Notes: generated by a model from the sequence alone, not told the origin. A stretch of DNA of 64,000 bases from Monoplex corrugatus (GCA_030674185.1 CM060311.1:96982013-97046012), one strand, 5' to 3'; positions 26,089-41,205 are shown, counted from the first letter of the stretch. Translations and numbers: made by a program.

Positions 26089-26766
26089 TTAACTCAATCG
26101 CTTCGTGCCAGAAGAAAATCTCCGTCACCTCCGTTTACTGCTTGGATACGCGACGTCAATTTATCGACGGCGGACTTTCGTTTGTTTTTTTTTTACGTCA
26201 GAAGCGTCAGTTATAGGGAAAAATCACTGGGAACCAAACCTAGGGTATGTTTACAGCACTTATTTACCTTAGACCGTTTGTGGCAATGTGAAACAAAGAC
26301 AACAGTAGCCTTTTTTCAGCGCTAACCGCGACATGCGAAGTTCCCCACAAATGACATCAAGGAAAGCAAGTCGAACCTCACAATTCTGTAAATATTTTGT
26401 GCTCTGGAGCAACTGTATGCAAAAAGTGACAACTGCCAGTAATCTTGTGATTTGAAACATCCATGGCATGGAAATTATGTTCTGGACTTCATCTAAAACC
26501 GTTTCGCTGTGTGTGTTCATATCCATCAACAACAAAAAATTACCCCTCTTTGGATACCTATTTGGATACCTCATCATTTACAACTACACAGAATACCATA
26601 AATAAAGTAAAATTATTTGTAAAGATCTAATCCTGGTCTTTCTGTATCACTTTACTTTGTTTGTCTACTTTATTTGGTTGTTTTTCTGTATTTTTTTAAA
26701 ATGTGCTAAAATCCTCCGAATTGAGGGGGCAGAATGACCCTGAAGACTGCGACTCGATTGAGTTAA
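26089..26766. mobile_element. piggyBac-like MITE, TTAA plus 12-bp inverted ends
   Basis: The left end TTAACTCAATCG and the right end CGATTGAGTTAA are perfect inverted repeats and include the TTAA target. The element is 678 bp. It has no transposase domain that I recognise. The inner right end (reverse strand GAGTCGCAGTC) matches the element at 52098. Both elements also carry a CGGTCTAAGG-type motif inside. It lies in the tomosyn intron before the last exon, between two satellite arrays. Confidence 0.7.
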
Positions 26767-26924
26767 ACTGTCATACCATTTCCACATGTAGCTACTTCCA
26801 TCAGCATCATGTCAATTGTTTTACCAATATAATGTGATATAATTTGTGTAGCCAAAAGCTTTTGTTTCAGTCTTTTCAATAGGCACATTACAGTCTGCCA
26901 ACATCTTTCACATTCCTAACCCAC

Positions 26925-29900
26925 TGCCATTTAAGGCATGACCCGTATCAATGACATATCAACACTCATAATGCCATTCAAGGCATGACTCATATCAATG
27001 ACATATCAACTCTCATAATGCCATTCAAGGCATGACCCGTATCAATGACATATCAACTCTCATAATGCCATTCAAGGCATGACCCGTATCAATGACATAT
27101 CAACTCTCATAATGCCATTCAAGGTATGACCCGTATCAATGACATATCAACTCTCATAATGCCATTCAAGGCATGACCCGTATCAACGACATATCAACTC
27201 TCATAATGCCATTCAAGGCATGACCTGTATCAACGACATATCAACTCTCATAATGCCATTCAAGGTATGACCCGTATCAATGACATATCAACTCTCATAA
27301 TGCCATTCAAGGCATGACCTGTATCAATGACATATCAACTCTCATAATGCCATTCAAGGTATGACCCGTATCAATGACATATCAACTTTCATAATGCCAT
27401 TCAAGGCATGACCCGTATCAACGACATATCAACTCTCATAATGCCATTCAAGGTATGACCCGTATCAATGACATATCAACTCTCATAATGCCAGTCAAGG
27501 TATGACCCGTATCAACGACATATCAACACTCATAATGCCATTCAAGGCATGACCTGTATCAATGACATATCAACACTCATAATGCCATTCAAGGTATGAC
27601 CCGTATCAATGACATATCAACTCTCATAATGCCATTCAAGGTATGACCCGTATCAACGACATATCAACTCTCATAATGCCATTCAAGGCATGACCCGTAT
27701 CAACGACATATCAACTCTCATAATGCCATTCAAGGTATGACCCGTATCAACGACATATCAACTCTCATAATGCCATTCAAGGCATGACCCGTATCAATGA
27801 CATATCAACTCTCATAATGCCATTCAAGGCATGACCCGTATCAATGACATATCAACTCTCATAATGCCATTCAAGACATGACCCGTATCAATGACATATC
27901 AACTCTCATAATGCCATTCAAGGCATGACCCGTATCAACGACATATCAACTCTCATAATGCCATTCAAGGCATGACCCGTATCAATGACATATCAACTCT
28001 CATAATGCCATTCAAGGCATGACCCGTATCAACGACATATCAACTCTCATAATGCCATTCAAGGCATGACCCGTATCAACGACATATCAACTCTCATAAT
28101 GCCATTCAAGGCATGACCCGTATCAACGACATATCAACTCTCATAATGCCATTCAAGGTATGACCCGTATCAATGACATATCAACTCTCATAATGCCATT
28201 CAAGGCATGACCCTATCAATGACATATCAACTCTCATAATGCCATTCAAGGCATGACCCATATCAATGACATATCAACTCTCATAATGCCATTCAAGGCA
28301 TGACCCGTATCAACGACATATCAACTCTCATAATGCCATTCAAGGCATGACCCGTATCAATGACATATCAACTCTCATAATGCCATTCAAGGCATGACCC
28401 GTATCAATGACATATCAACTCTCATAATGCCATTCAAGGTATGACCCGTATCAATGACATATCAACTCTCATAATGCCATTCAAGGCATGACCCGTATCA
28501 ACGACATATCAACTCTCATAATGCCATTCAAGGCATGACCCGTATCAACGACATATCAACTCTCATAATGCCATTCAAGGCATGACCTGTATCAACGACA
28601 TATCAACTCTCATAATGCCATTCAAGGCATGACCCGTATCAATGACATATCAACTCTCATAATGCCATTCAAGGCATGACCTGTATCAACGACATATCAA
28701 CTCTCATAATGCCATTCAAGGTATGACCCGTATCAATGACATATCAACTCTCATAATGCCATTCAAGGCATGACCCGTATCAATGACATATCAACTCTCA
28801 TAATGCCATTCAAGGCATGACCCGTATCAATGACATATCAATTCTCATAATGCCATTCAAGGCATGACCCGTATCAACGACATATCAACTCTCATAATGC
28901 CATTCAAGGCATGACCCGTATCAACGACATATCAACTCTCATAATGCCATTCAAGGTATGACCCGTATCAATGACTATCAACTCTCATAATGCCATTCAA
29001 GACATGACCCGTATCAACGACATATCAACTCTCATAATGCCATTCAAGGCATGACCCGTATCAACGACATATCAACTCTCATAATGCCATTCAAGGTATG
29101 ACCCGTATCAATGACATATCAACTCTCATAATGCCATTCAAGGCATGACCCATATCAATGACATATCAACTCTCATAATGCCATTCAAGGCATGACCGTA
29201 TCAATGACATATCAACTCTCATAATGCCAGTCAAGGTATGACCGGTATCAATGACATATCAACTCTCATAATGCCATTCAAGGCATGACCCGTATCAATG
29301 ACATATCAACTCTCATAATGCCAGTCAAGGTATGACCGTATCAATGACATATCAACTCTCATAATGCCATTCAAGGCATGACCCGTATCAATGACATATC
29401 AACTCTCATAATGCCAGTCAAGGTATGACCCGTATCAATGACATATCAACTCTCATAATGCTATTCAAGGCATGACCCGTATCAATGACATATCAACTCT
29501 CATAATGCCATTCAAGGTATGACCCGTATCAATGACATATCAACTATCATAATGCCAGTCAAGGTATGACCCGAAATCAATGACATATCAACTCTCATAA
29601 TGCCATTCAAGGTATGACCCGTATCAATGACATATCAACTCTCATAATGCCAGTCAAGGTAGACCCGTATCAATGACATATCAACTCTCATAATGCCAGT
29701 CAAGGTATGACCCGTATCAATGACATATCAACTCTCATAATGCCATTCAAGGTATGACCCGTATCAATGACATGTCAACTCTCATATGCCATTCAAGGCA
29801 TGACCCGTATCAATGACATATCAACTCTCATAATGCCATTCAAGGCATGACCTGTATCAACGACATATCAACTCTCATAATGCCATTCAAGGCATGACCC

Positions 29901-32388
29901 GTATCAATGACATATCAACTCTCATAATGCCATTCAAGGCATGACCTGTATCAACGACATATCAACTCTCATAATGCCATTCAAGGTATGACCCGTATCA
30001 ATGACATATCAACTCTCATAATGCCATTCAAGGCATGACCCGTATCAATGACATATCAACTCTCATAATGCCATTCAAGGCATGACCCGTATCAATGACA
30101 TATCAACTCTCATAATGCCATTCAAGGCATGACCCGTATCAACGACATATCAACTCTCATAATGCCATTCAAGGCATGACCCGTATCAACGACATATCAA
30201 CTCTCATAATGCCATTCAAGGTATGACCCGTATCAATGACATATCAACTCTCATAATGCCATTCAAGACATGACCCGTATCAACGACATATCAACTCTCA
30301 TAATGCCATTCAAGGCATGACCCGTATCAACGACATATCAACTCTCATAATGCCATTCAAGGTATGACCCGTATCAATGACATATCAACTCTCATAATGC
30401 CATTCAAGGCATGACCCATATCAATGACATATCAACTCTCATAATGCCATTCAAGGCATGACCGTATCAATGACATATCAACTCTCATAATGCCAGTCAA
30501 GGTATGACCGGTATCAATGACATATCAACTCTCATAATGCCATTCAAGGCATGACCTGTATCAATGACATATCAACTCTCATAATGCCAGTCAAGGTATG
30601 ACCGGTATCAATGACATATCAACTCTCATAATGCCATTCAAGGCATGACCCGTATCAATGACATATCAACTCTCATAATGCCAGTCAAGGTATGACCCGT
30701 ATCAATGACATATCAACTCTCATAATGCCATTCAAGGCATGACCCGTATCAATGACATATCAACTCTCATAATGCCATTCAAGGTATGACCCGTATCAAT
30801 GACATATCAACTCTCATAATGCCAGTCAAGGTATGACCCGTATCAATGACATATCAACTCTCATAATGCCATTCAAGGTATGACCCGTATCAATGACATA
30901 TCAACTCTCATAATGCCAGTCAAGGTATGACCCGTATCAACGACATATCAACTCTCATAATGCCATTCAAGGCATGACCCGTATCAACGACATATCAACT
31001 CTCATAATGCCATTCAAGGTATGACCCGTATCAATGACATATCAACTCTCATAATGCCATTCAAGGCATGACCCATATCAATGACATATCAACTCTCATA
31101 ATGCCATTCAAGGCATGACCCGTATCAATGACATATCAACTCTCATAATGCCAGTCAGGTATGACCCGTATCAATGGACATATCAAACTCTCATAATGCC
31201 ATTCAAGCATGACCCGTATCATGACATTATACTCTCATATGCCAGTCAGGTAATGACCGTAATAATGACATATCAACTCTCATCAATGCATTCAAGGCAT
31301 GCCCGTATTCATGACATTTCAACTCTCAAATGCCAGTAAGGTATGACCCGTATCAAGGGACATATCAAACTCTCATAAGCCATTCAGCATGACCGTATCA
31401 ATGACAATCAACTTATAATGCCATTCAAGGTATGACCCGTATCAATGACATATCAAACTCTCATAATGCCATCAAGGTATTGACGTATCATGACTTCACT
31501 CTCATAAGCCATTCAAGGTATGACCCTATCATGACATATCAACCTCATAATGCCAGTCAAGGTATGACCCGTATCAATGACATATCAACTCTCATAATGC
31601 CAGTCAAGGTATGACCCTATCAATGACATATCAACTCTCATAATGCCATTCAAGGTCATGACCCGTATCAATGACATATCAACTCTCATAATGCCATTCA
31701 AGGCATGACCCGTATCAATGACATATCAACTCTCATAATGCCATTCAAGGTATGACCCGTATCAATGACATATCAACTCTCATAATGCCATTCAAGGTAT
31801 GACCCGTATCAATGACATATCAACTCTCATAATGCCATTTCAAGGTATGACCGTATCAATGACATATCAACTCTCATAATGCCAGTCAAGGTATGACCCG
31901 TATCAATGACATATCAACTCTCATAATGCCAGTCAAGGTATGACCTGTATCAACGACATATCAACTCTCATAATGCCATTCAAGGTATGACCGTATCAAC
32001 GACATATCAACTCTCATAATGCCATTCAAGGCATGACCCGTATCAACGACATATCAACTCTCATAATGCCATTCAAGGTATGACCCATATCAATGACATA
32101 TCAACTCTCATAATGCCATCAAGGTATGACCCGTATCAATGACATATCAACTCTCATAATGCCAGTCAAGGTATGACCCGTATCAACGACATATCAACTC
32201 TCATAATGCCAGTCAAGGTATGACCCGTATCAATGACATATCAACTCTCATAATGCCATTCAAGGCATGACCGTATCAATGACATATCAACTCTCATAAT
32301 GCCAGTCAAGGTATGACCCGTATCAATGACATATCAACTCTCATAATGCCAGTCAAGGTATGACCTGTATCAACGACATATCAACTCA
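26925..32388. repeat. Satellite, 47-bp unit, ~5.5 kb
   Basis: The unit is CCATTCAAGGCATGACCCGT then ATCAATGACATATCAACTCT then CATAATG. About 116 copies. Diagnostic variants (GGTATG, CAACGAC, CCAGTC, GACATGACC) recur in the same order about 1.27 kb apart, showing higher-order duplication. An indel-rich patch lies at about 31150-31560. It is intronic in tomosyn. Confidence 0.97.
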
Positions 32389-32719
32389 TATAAAAGACAA
32401 AACAAGTCCAACTTTGTGTGGATATATTCCACTCCTCTCCCTCACGACTGTATCCGTCCCACCTCTAGCAAGGTCAGGTACCCAATCACAGCTGTGTGAA
32501 CTGGATGGCACACAAACAAAATTTTGTGTACAAGGTTTGAACCAGACCAGTTCAACCAGAAAATAAAAGGCACACATCTACATCACCTAAGTCTAAAATT
32601 TCTCACAGGACTGTAAATAATTATGACACAGCATAGGAAAATAAATTGTGACACAGCATGGGAAAGCCAAACAGTCCTAGCTCAGGCTAAATTACAACTG
32701 AGATTTTCCATATCCAAAA

Positions 32720-33025
32720 CAAGCGTGACTGCCCGCATTCAAGCAAACAGGAACCAGAAAAAACATGAAAAAAAAAAAGAATACGCGTTTAATACAAGAA
32801 GACAAGACAGGTCCTTTCCTCACACTGGACAGAGCAGCAGGGAAGTTTCAGTCTTTTTCTCCTAATTTTTGTATCTGGTGTTTGTTTGTTTGTGATCTCA
32901 CGCTTGACAAAGGGCAGTTGGCCAAAAATTTGCGCCTGTCTTGTCTTGTTGTATTAAATACGCTTTCTTACTCTTTTTTCACGTTTTTTCTGGTTCCTGA
33001 AATTTTCCATGTTTTGAGTCTTGAA
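32720..33025. mobile_element. Fold-back element with degenerate hammerhead-like hairpin
   Basis: The inverted arms are GAACCAGAAAAAACATG...GCGTTTAATACAAGAAGAC on the left and GTTGTATTAAATACGC...CGTTTTTTCTGGTTC on the right. The middle carries TGTTTGTTTGTTTGTGATCT and CTTGACAAAGGGCAGTTGGC. The same sequences occur at 47840-48440. It lies just upstream of tomosyn exon I. Confidence 0.55.
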
Positions 33026-33368
33026 CATCTAACTGTCAATTTTCCAGAGTTACGCACATAAACGCACCCTAAAAACCTAACTGAACATTTTTTTAATGTT
33101 CAATATTTCATGAACTTATTAGTTTATTTGTCAAAAATGTGCTTACAACATTTCAATGTGTCTGAAAGAAAACTATAATATATGAACAAAACTTTTTTTT
33201 TGCATGTTAATTTATAAACTGAAATTCTGACACGAGTTCAAAATTCAGAAATGAAAATGTAGCAATTCTGGCTGGTTTTCCTATGTCCTATCACAAATAC
33301 CTATCTTTTATCAGAATGTCCAACACTTATCAGCCCGTTTGTTTCAAAGACTGTTGAAAAAATCATAC
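33026..33368. other. Intronic sequence, no element recognised
   Basis: AT-rich unique sequence between the fold-back element and tomosyn exon I. Confidence 0.6.
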
Positions 33369-33489
33369 CAGTCGTGTGCGTGCAAACTCTCCTCCAATAG
33401 CTCCTGCCTGTTGCTGTAAATGCTGAACCCCACCTGAGCCAGGTATGTGTTTGGCCAGACCTTTGGAGGCCTTGCCGCTTGACTCACCG

Positions 33490-33490
<1 letters not shown>
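33369..33490 (-). CDS. STXBP5: Tomosyn exon I (start of R-SNARE region)
   Basis: The exon has 122 bases and encodes window residues 324-363. It reads GESSGKASKGLAKHIPGSGG then VQHLQQQAGAIGGEFARTRL. GES-GKASR-LAQ-IPGPGG and the A-GVVGELARARL motif are conserved in tomosyns and form the N-terminal half of the SNARE helix. The donor is ACTG|GTATGA. The acceptor CAG directly follows a (TG)n run of about 250 bases (33494-33747) in place of a usual polypyrimidine tract. The exon ends in phase 0. Confidence 0.96.
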
Positions 33491-33493
<3 letters not shown>

Positions 33494-33533
<40 letters not shown>

Positions 33534-33534
33534 T

Positions 33535-33604
<70 letters not shown>

Positions 33605-33747
33605 ACACACACATGCACACACACACACACACACAACACACACCACACACACACACACAGACACACACACACACACACACACACAGACATGCGCACACAC
33701 ACCCCACAACACACACACACGCACACACATGCACACACAACACACTC
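33494..33747. repeat. (CA)n tract abutting the acceptor of tomosyn exon I
   Basis: About 250 bases of CA, lightly interrupted, directly next to the exon boundary at 33490. In the transcript it is (UG)n ending in UGCAG. Confidence 0.95.
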
Positions 33748-33774
33748 CATAAACAGATACAAGATTATGTCACC

Positions 33775-36700
33775 TCACCACTCACAACTACTCAAACTGT
33801 AAACAACACCATGACAGATACAAATATGCACACATCACCACCACACACTCAAACTGTAAACAACACCATGACAGATACAAACTAATGTCACCATCACCAC
33901 CTCACACACATCTCAAACTGTAAACAACACCATGACAGATACAAACAATGTCACCATCACCACCCACACATCTCAACTGTAAACAACACCATGACAGAAT
34001 ACAAAACATGTCACCATCACCACACCCACAAAATCTCAAAACTGTAAACAACACCATGACAAATACAAGACATGTCACACACACCACCACACATCTCAAA
34101 CTATAACAACACCATGACAGATACAAACAATTACACACATCACCTCACACATCTCAAACTGTAAACAACACCATGACAAGAACAAACTTGTCTCATACCA
34201 CCTCAACACTCAAACTGTAAACAAACACCATGAAAATACAAACTAATGTCACCGTCACCACTCCACCATCTCAAACTGTAAAAAAACATGACAGATCAAC
34301 AATGTCACCTCACACACCACACATCTCAACTGTAAACACCATAGACAGATACAAATAGTCCACATCACACTCACACTCTCAAACTGCAAACAAACCATGA
34401 CAGATACAAATGTCACCATCAACACTCAACATCTCAAACTGTAAACACACCATGACAGATCAAACTATGTCACCATCACCACCACACATCTCAAACTGTA
34501 ACAACACCATGACAGATACAAGATATGTCACCATCACCACCCACACATCTCAAACTGAAACAACACCATGACAGATACAAACATGTCACCATCACCACCA
34601 CACATCTCAAACTGTAAACAACACCATGACAGATACAAACTATGTCACCATCACCACCACACATCTCAAACTGAAACAACACCATGACAGATACAAACTA
34701 TGTCACCATCACCACCCACACATCTCAAACTGTAAACACACCATGACAGATACAAACATGTCACCATCACCACCACACATCTCAAACTGTAAACAACACC
34801 ATGACAGATACAAAAATGTCACCATCACCACCCACACATCTCAAACTGTAAACAACACCATGACAGATACAAACTATGTCACCAGTCACCACTACACATC
34901 TCAAACTGTAAAACAACACCATGACAGATACAAACTATGTCACCGTCACCACCACACACATCTCAAACTGTAAACAACACCATGACAGATACAAACATGT
35001 CACCATCACCACCCACACATCTCAAACTGTAAACAACACCATGACAGATACAAGATATGTCACCTTCACCACCACACATCTCAAACTGTAAACATACCAA
35101 TGACAGATACAGATATGTCACCATCACCACACACATCTCAAACTGTAAACAAACCATGACAGATACAAATATGTCACCATCACCAACCACACATCTCAAA
35201 CTGTAAACAACACCAGACAGATACAAACTATGTCACCTCACCACCCACACATCTCAAACTGTAAACAACACCATGACAGATACAAATATGTCACATCACC
35301 ACCACACATCTCAAACTGTAAACAACACCATGACAGATACAAACTATGTCACCGTCACCACCACACATCTCAAACTGTAAACAACACCATGACAGATACA
35401 AAATGTCACCATCACCACCCACACATCTCAAACTGTAAACAACACCATGACAGATACAAATATGTCACCATCCCCACCCACACATCTCAAACTGAAACAA
35501 CACCATGACAGAACAAACATGTCACCATCACCACCCACACATCTCAAACTGTAAACAACACCATGACAGATACAAACATGTCACCATCACCACCACACAT
35601 CTCAAACTGTAAACAACACCATGACAGATACAAATAGTCACCGTCACCACCCACACATCTCAAACTGTACAACACAACACCAACGAACACACATGACAGA
35701 TACAAACATGTCACCATCACCACCCACACATCTCAAACTGTAAACAACACCATGACACATACAAATATGTCACCATCACCACCACACATCTCAAACTGTA
35801 AACAACACCATGACAGATACAAATATGTCACCGTCACCACCCACACATCTCAAACCTGTAAACAAAACACCATGACAACAAAATGTCACCACACCCCACA
35901 ATCTCAACTGTCAACACCATGACAGATACAAACTATGTCACCATCACCACCCACACATCTCAAACTGTAAACAACACCATGACAGATACAAACTATGTCA
36001 CCATCACCACCCACACATCTCAAACTGTAAACAACACCATGACAGATACAAACTATGTCACCGTCACCACCCACACATCTCAAACTGTAAAAACAACAAC
36101 CATGCACCTACCAAAATCTAACTGTAAACAACACCATGACAGATACAAGATATGTCACCATCACCACCCACACATCTCAAACTGTAAACAACACCATGAC
36201 AGATACAAAACATGTCACCATCACCACCACACATCTCAAACTGTAAACAACACCATGACAGATACAAAATGTCACCTCACCACCCACACATCTCAAACTG
36301 TAAACAACATACCCCTCCATGACAGATACAAATATGTCACCATCACCACCCACACATCTCAAACTGTAAACAACACCATGACAGATACAAAATGTCACCA
36401 TCACCACCCACACATCTCAAACTGTAAACAACACCATGACAGATACAAATATGTCACCGTCACCACCACACATCTCAAACTGTAAACAACCATACACCAT
36501 GAACAAACTACAGTAAATATGTCACCATCACCACCCACACATCTCAAACTGTAAACAACACCATGACAATCAAACATGTCACATACCACACACATCTCAA
36601 ACTGTAAACAACACCATGACAGATCAAATATTCACGTCACCACCCACACATCTCAAACTGTAAAACAACACCATGACAATACAAACTATGTCACCATCAC

Positions 36701-39700
36701 CACCACACATCTCAAACTGTAAACAACACCATGACAGATACAAAGAATGTCACCATCACCACCCACACATCTCAAACTGTAAACAACACCATGACGATAC
36801 AAACATGTCACCATCACCACCCACACATCTCAAACTGTAAACAACACCATGACAGATACAAACATGTCACCATCACCACCCACACATCTCAAACTGTAAA
36901 CAACACCATGACAGATACAAACTATGTCACCGTCACCACCCACACATCTCAAACTGTAAACAACACCATGACAGATACAAATATGTCACCATCACCACCC
37001 ACACATCTCAAACTGTAAACAACACCATGACAGATACAAACTATGTCACCATCACCACCCACACATCTCAAACTGTAAACAACACCATGACAGATACAAA
37101 AACATGTCACCATCACCACCCACACATCTCAAACTGTAAACAACACCATGACAGATACAAACATGTCACCTCACCACCACACATCTCAAACTGTAAACAA
37201 CACCATGACAGATACAAAATGTCACCATCACCACCCACACATCTCAAACTGTAACACAACACCATGAACAAAATACAAACTATGTCACCGTCACACCCAC
37301 ACTCTCAAACTGTAAACAACACCATGACAGATACAAAATGTCACTCACACCCACACATCTCAAACTGTAAACAACACCATGACAGATACAAACATGTCAC
37401 CGTCACCACCCACACATCTCAAACTGTAAACAACACCATGACAAAATACAAGATATGTCACCATCACCACCCACACATCTCAAACTGTAAACAACACCAT
37501 GACAGATACAAACTATGTCACCATCCCACCCACACATCTCAAACTGTAAACAACACCATGACAGATACAAACTATGTCACCATCACCACCCACACATCTC
37601 AAACTGTAAACAACACCATGACAGATACAAATATGTCACCATCACCACTCACACATCTCAAACTGTAAACAACACCATGACAGATACAAAATGTCACCAT
37701 CACCACCCACACATCTCAAACTGTAAACAACACCATGACAGATACAAAAATGTCACCATCACCACCACACATCTCAAACTGTAAACAACACCATGACAGA
37801 TACAAAACATGTCACCATCACCACCACACATCTCAAACTGTAAACAACACCATGACAGATACAAACTATGTCACCGTCACCACCCACACATCTCAAACTG
37901 TAAACAACAATGACAGAAAACAATGTCACCATCACCACCACACATCTCAACTGTAAACAACACCATGACAGATACAAACTATGTCACCTCACCACCCACA
38001 CATCTCAAACTGTAAACAACACCATGACAGATACAAACAATGTCACCGTCACCACCCACACATCTCAAACTGTAAACAACACCATGACAGATACAAACAA
38101 TGTCACCGTCACCACCCACACATCTCAAACTGTAAACAACACCATGACAGATACAAGATATGTCACCATCACCACTCACACATCTCAAACTTTAAGCAAC
38201 ACCATGACAGATACAAACTATGTCACCGTCACCACTCCACACATCTCAAACTGTAAACAACACCATGACAGATACAAACTATGTCACCATCACCACCCAC
38301 ACATCTCAAACTGTAAACAACACCATGACAGATACAAGATATGTCACCATCACCACTCACACATCTCAAACTGTAAACAACACCATGACAGATACAAGAT
38401 ATGTCACCATCACCACTCACACATCTCAAACTGTAAACAACACCATGACAGATACAAACAATGTCACCATCACCACTCACACATCTCAAACTGTAAACAA
38501 ACCATGACAGATACAAACAATGTCACCATCACCACTCACACATCTCAAACTGTAAACAAAACCATGACAGATACAAACTATGTCACCATCACCACCCACA
38601 CATCTCAAACTGTAAACAACACCATGACAGATACAAACAATGTCACCATCACCACTCACACATCTCAAACTGTAAAAACAACACCATGACAGATACAAAC
38701 AATGTCACCATCACCACCCACACATCTCAAACTGTAAACAACACCATGACAGATACAAACTATGTCACCATCACCACTCACACATCTCAAACTGTAAACA
38801 ACACCATGACAGATACAAACTATGTCACCGTCACCACTCACACATCTCAAACTGTAAACAACACCATGACAGATACAAACAATGTCACCATCACCACTCA
38901 CACATCTCAAACTGTAAACACCATGACAGATACAAGATATGTCACCATCACCACTCACACGTCTCAAACTGTAAACAAAACCATGACAGATACAAGATAT
39001 GTCACCGTCACCACTCACACATCTCAAATTGTAAACACCACCATGACAGATACAAACTATGTCACCGTCACCACTCACACATCTCAAACTGTAAACAACA
39101 CCATGACAGATACAAGATATGTCACCATCACCACCCACACATCTCAAACTGTAAACAACACCATGACAGATACAAGATATGTCACCATCACCACTCACAC
39201 ATCTCAAACTGTAAACAACACCATGACAGATACAAGATATGTCACCATCACCACCCACACATCTCAAACTGAAAACAACACCATGACAGATACAAACTAT
39301 GTCACCGTCACCACCCACACATCTCAAACTGTAAACACAACTCCATGACAGATACAAACAATGTCACCGTCACCACCCACACATCTCAAACTGTAAACAA
39401 CACCATGACAGATACAAACAATGTCACCGTCACCACCCACACATCTCAAACTGTAAACAACACCATGACAGATACAAGATATGTCACCGTCACCACTAAC
39501 ACATCTCAAACTTTAAGCAACACCATGACAGATACAAACTATGTCACCGTCACCACTCACACATCTCAAACTGTAAACAACACCATGACAGATACAAACT
39601 ATGTCACCATCACCACCCACACATCTCAAACTGTAAACAACACCATGACAGATACAAGATATGTCACCATCACCACTCACACATCTCAAACTGTAAACAA

Positions 39701-41205
39701 CACCATGACAGATACAAGATATGTCACCATCACCACACACATCTCAAACTGTAAACAACACCATGACAGATACAAACTATGTCACCGTCACCACTCACAC
39801 ATCTCAAACTGTAAACAACACCATGACAGATACAAACAATGTCACCATCACCACTCACACATCTCAAACTGTAAACACCATGACAGATACAAGATATGTC
39901 ACCATCACCACTCACACGTCTCAAACTGTAAACAAAACCATGACAGATACAAGATATGTCACCGTCACCACTCACACATCTCAAATTGTAAACACCACCA
40001 TGACAGATACAAACTATGTCACCGTCACCACTCACACATCTCAAACTGTAAACAACACCATGACAGATACAAGATATGTCACCATCACCACCCACACATC
40101 TCAAACTGTAAACAACACCATGACAGATACAAGATATGTCACCATCACCACCCACACATCTCAAACTGTAAACAACACCATGACAGATACAAGATATGTC
40201 ACCATCACCACTCCACACATCTCAAACTGTAAACAACACCATGACAGATACAAACAATGTCACCATCACCACTCACACATCTCAAACTGTAAACAACACC
40301 ATGACAGATACAAGATATGTCACCATCACCACCCACACGTCTCAAACTGTAAACAAAACCATGACAGATACAAGATATGTCACCATCACCACTCACACAT
40401 CTCAAATTGTAAACACCACCATGACAGATACAAACTATGTCACCATCACCACTCACACATCTCAAATTGTAAACACCACCATGACAGATACAAACTATGT
40501 CACCATCACCACTCACACATCTCAAACTGTAAACAACACCATGACAGATACAAGATATGTCACCATCACCACCCACACATCTCAAACTGTAAACAACACC
40601 ATGACAGATACAAGATATGTCACCATCACCACCCACACATCTCAAACTGTAAACAACACCATGACAGATACAAGATATGTCACCATCACCACTCACACAT
40701 CTCAAACTGTAAACAACACCATGACAGATACAAAACATGTCACCATCACCACCCACACATCTCAAACTGTAAACAACACCATGACAGATACAAACTATGT
40801 CACCATCACCACTCACACATCTCAAACTGTAAGCAACACCATGACAGATACAAACTATGTCACCATCACCACTCACACATCTCAAACTGTAAACAACACC
40901 ATGACAGATACAAACTATGTCACCATCACCACCCACACATCTCAAACTGTAAACAACACCATGACAGATACAAAACATGTCACCATCACTACCCACACAT
41001 CTCAAACTGTAAACAACACCATGACAGATACAAACTATGTCACCATCACCACCCACACATCTCAAACTGTAAACAACACCATGACAGATACGAAACATGT
41101 CACCATCACCACCCACACATCTCAAACTGTAAACAACACCATGACAGATACAAACTATGTCACCATCACCACCCACACATCTCAAACTGTTAGCAACACC
41201 ATGAC
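33775..41205. repeat. Satellite, 60-bp unit, ~7.4 kb
   Basis: The unit is ACACCATGACAGATACAAAC then TATGTCACCATCACCACCCA then CACATCTCAAACTGTAAACA. About 120 copies. From about 37900 to 41205 copies are very uniform with exact 60-bp spacing. From 33775 to about 37900 they carry frequent small deletions. It fills almost the whole intron between exons H and I. Confidence 0.97.

Noticed and set aside
26269..26577. Minus-strand 102-residue frame inside the element at 26089-26766 as transposase
   Set aside because: No piggyBac catalytic motif or similarity to the 52371-52541 remnant could be seen.
26925..32388. CRISPR-like array
   Set aside because: Units are contiguous head-to-tail without unique spacers and lie in a eukaryotic intron.
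32765..33061. Protein frame shared with 47607-48089 (FCIWCLFVCDLTLDKGQLAK type)
   Set aside because: The shared peptide is a translation of the fold-back element, present in both orientations with disrupted ends. No protein family recognised.
33344..33885. Cys/Val-rich and Thr/His-rich frames around (CA)n tracts
   Set aside because: Translated (CA)n/(GT)n. Only the 33369-33490 part on the minus strand in one frame is real coding sequence (tomosyn exon I).
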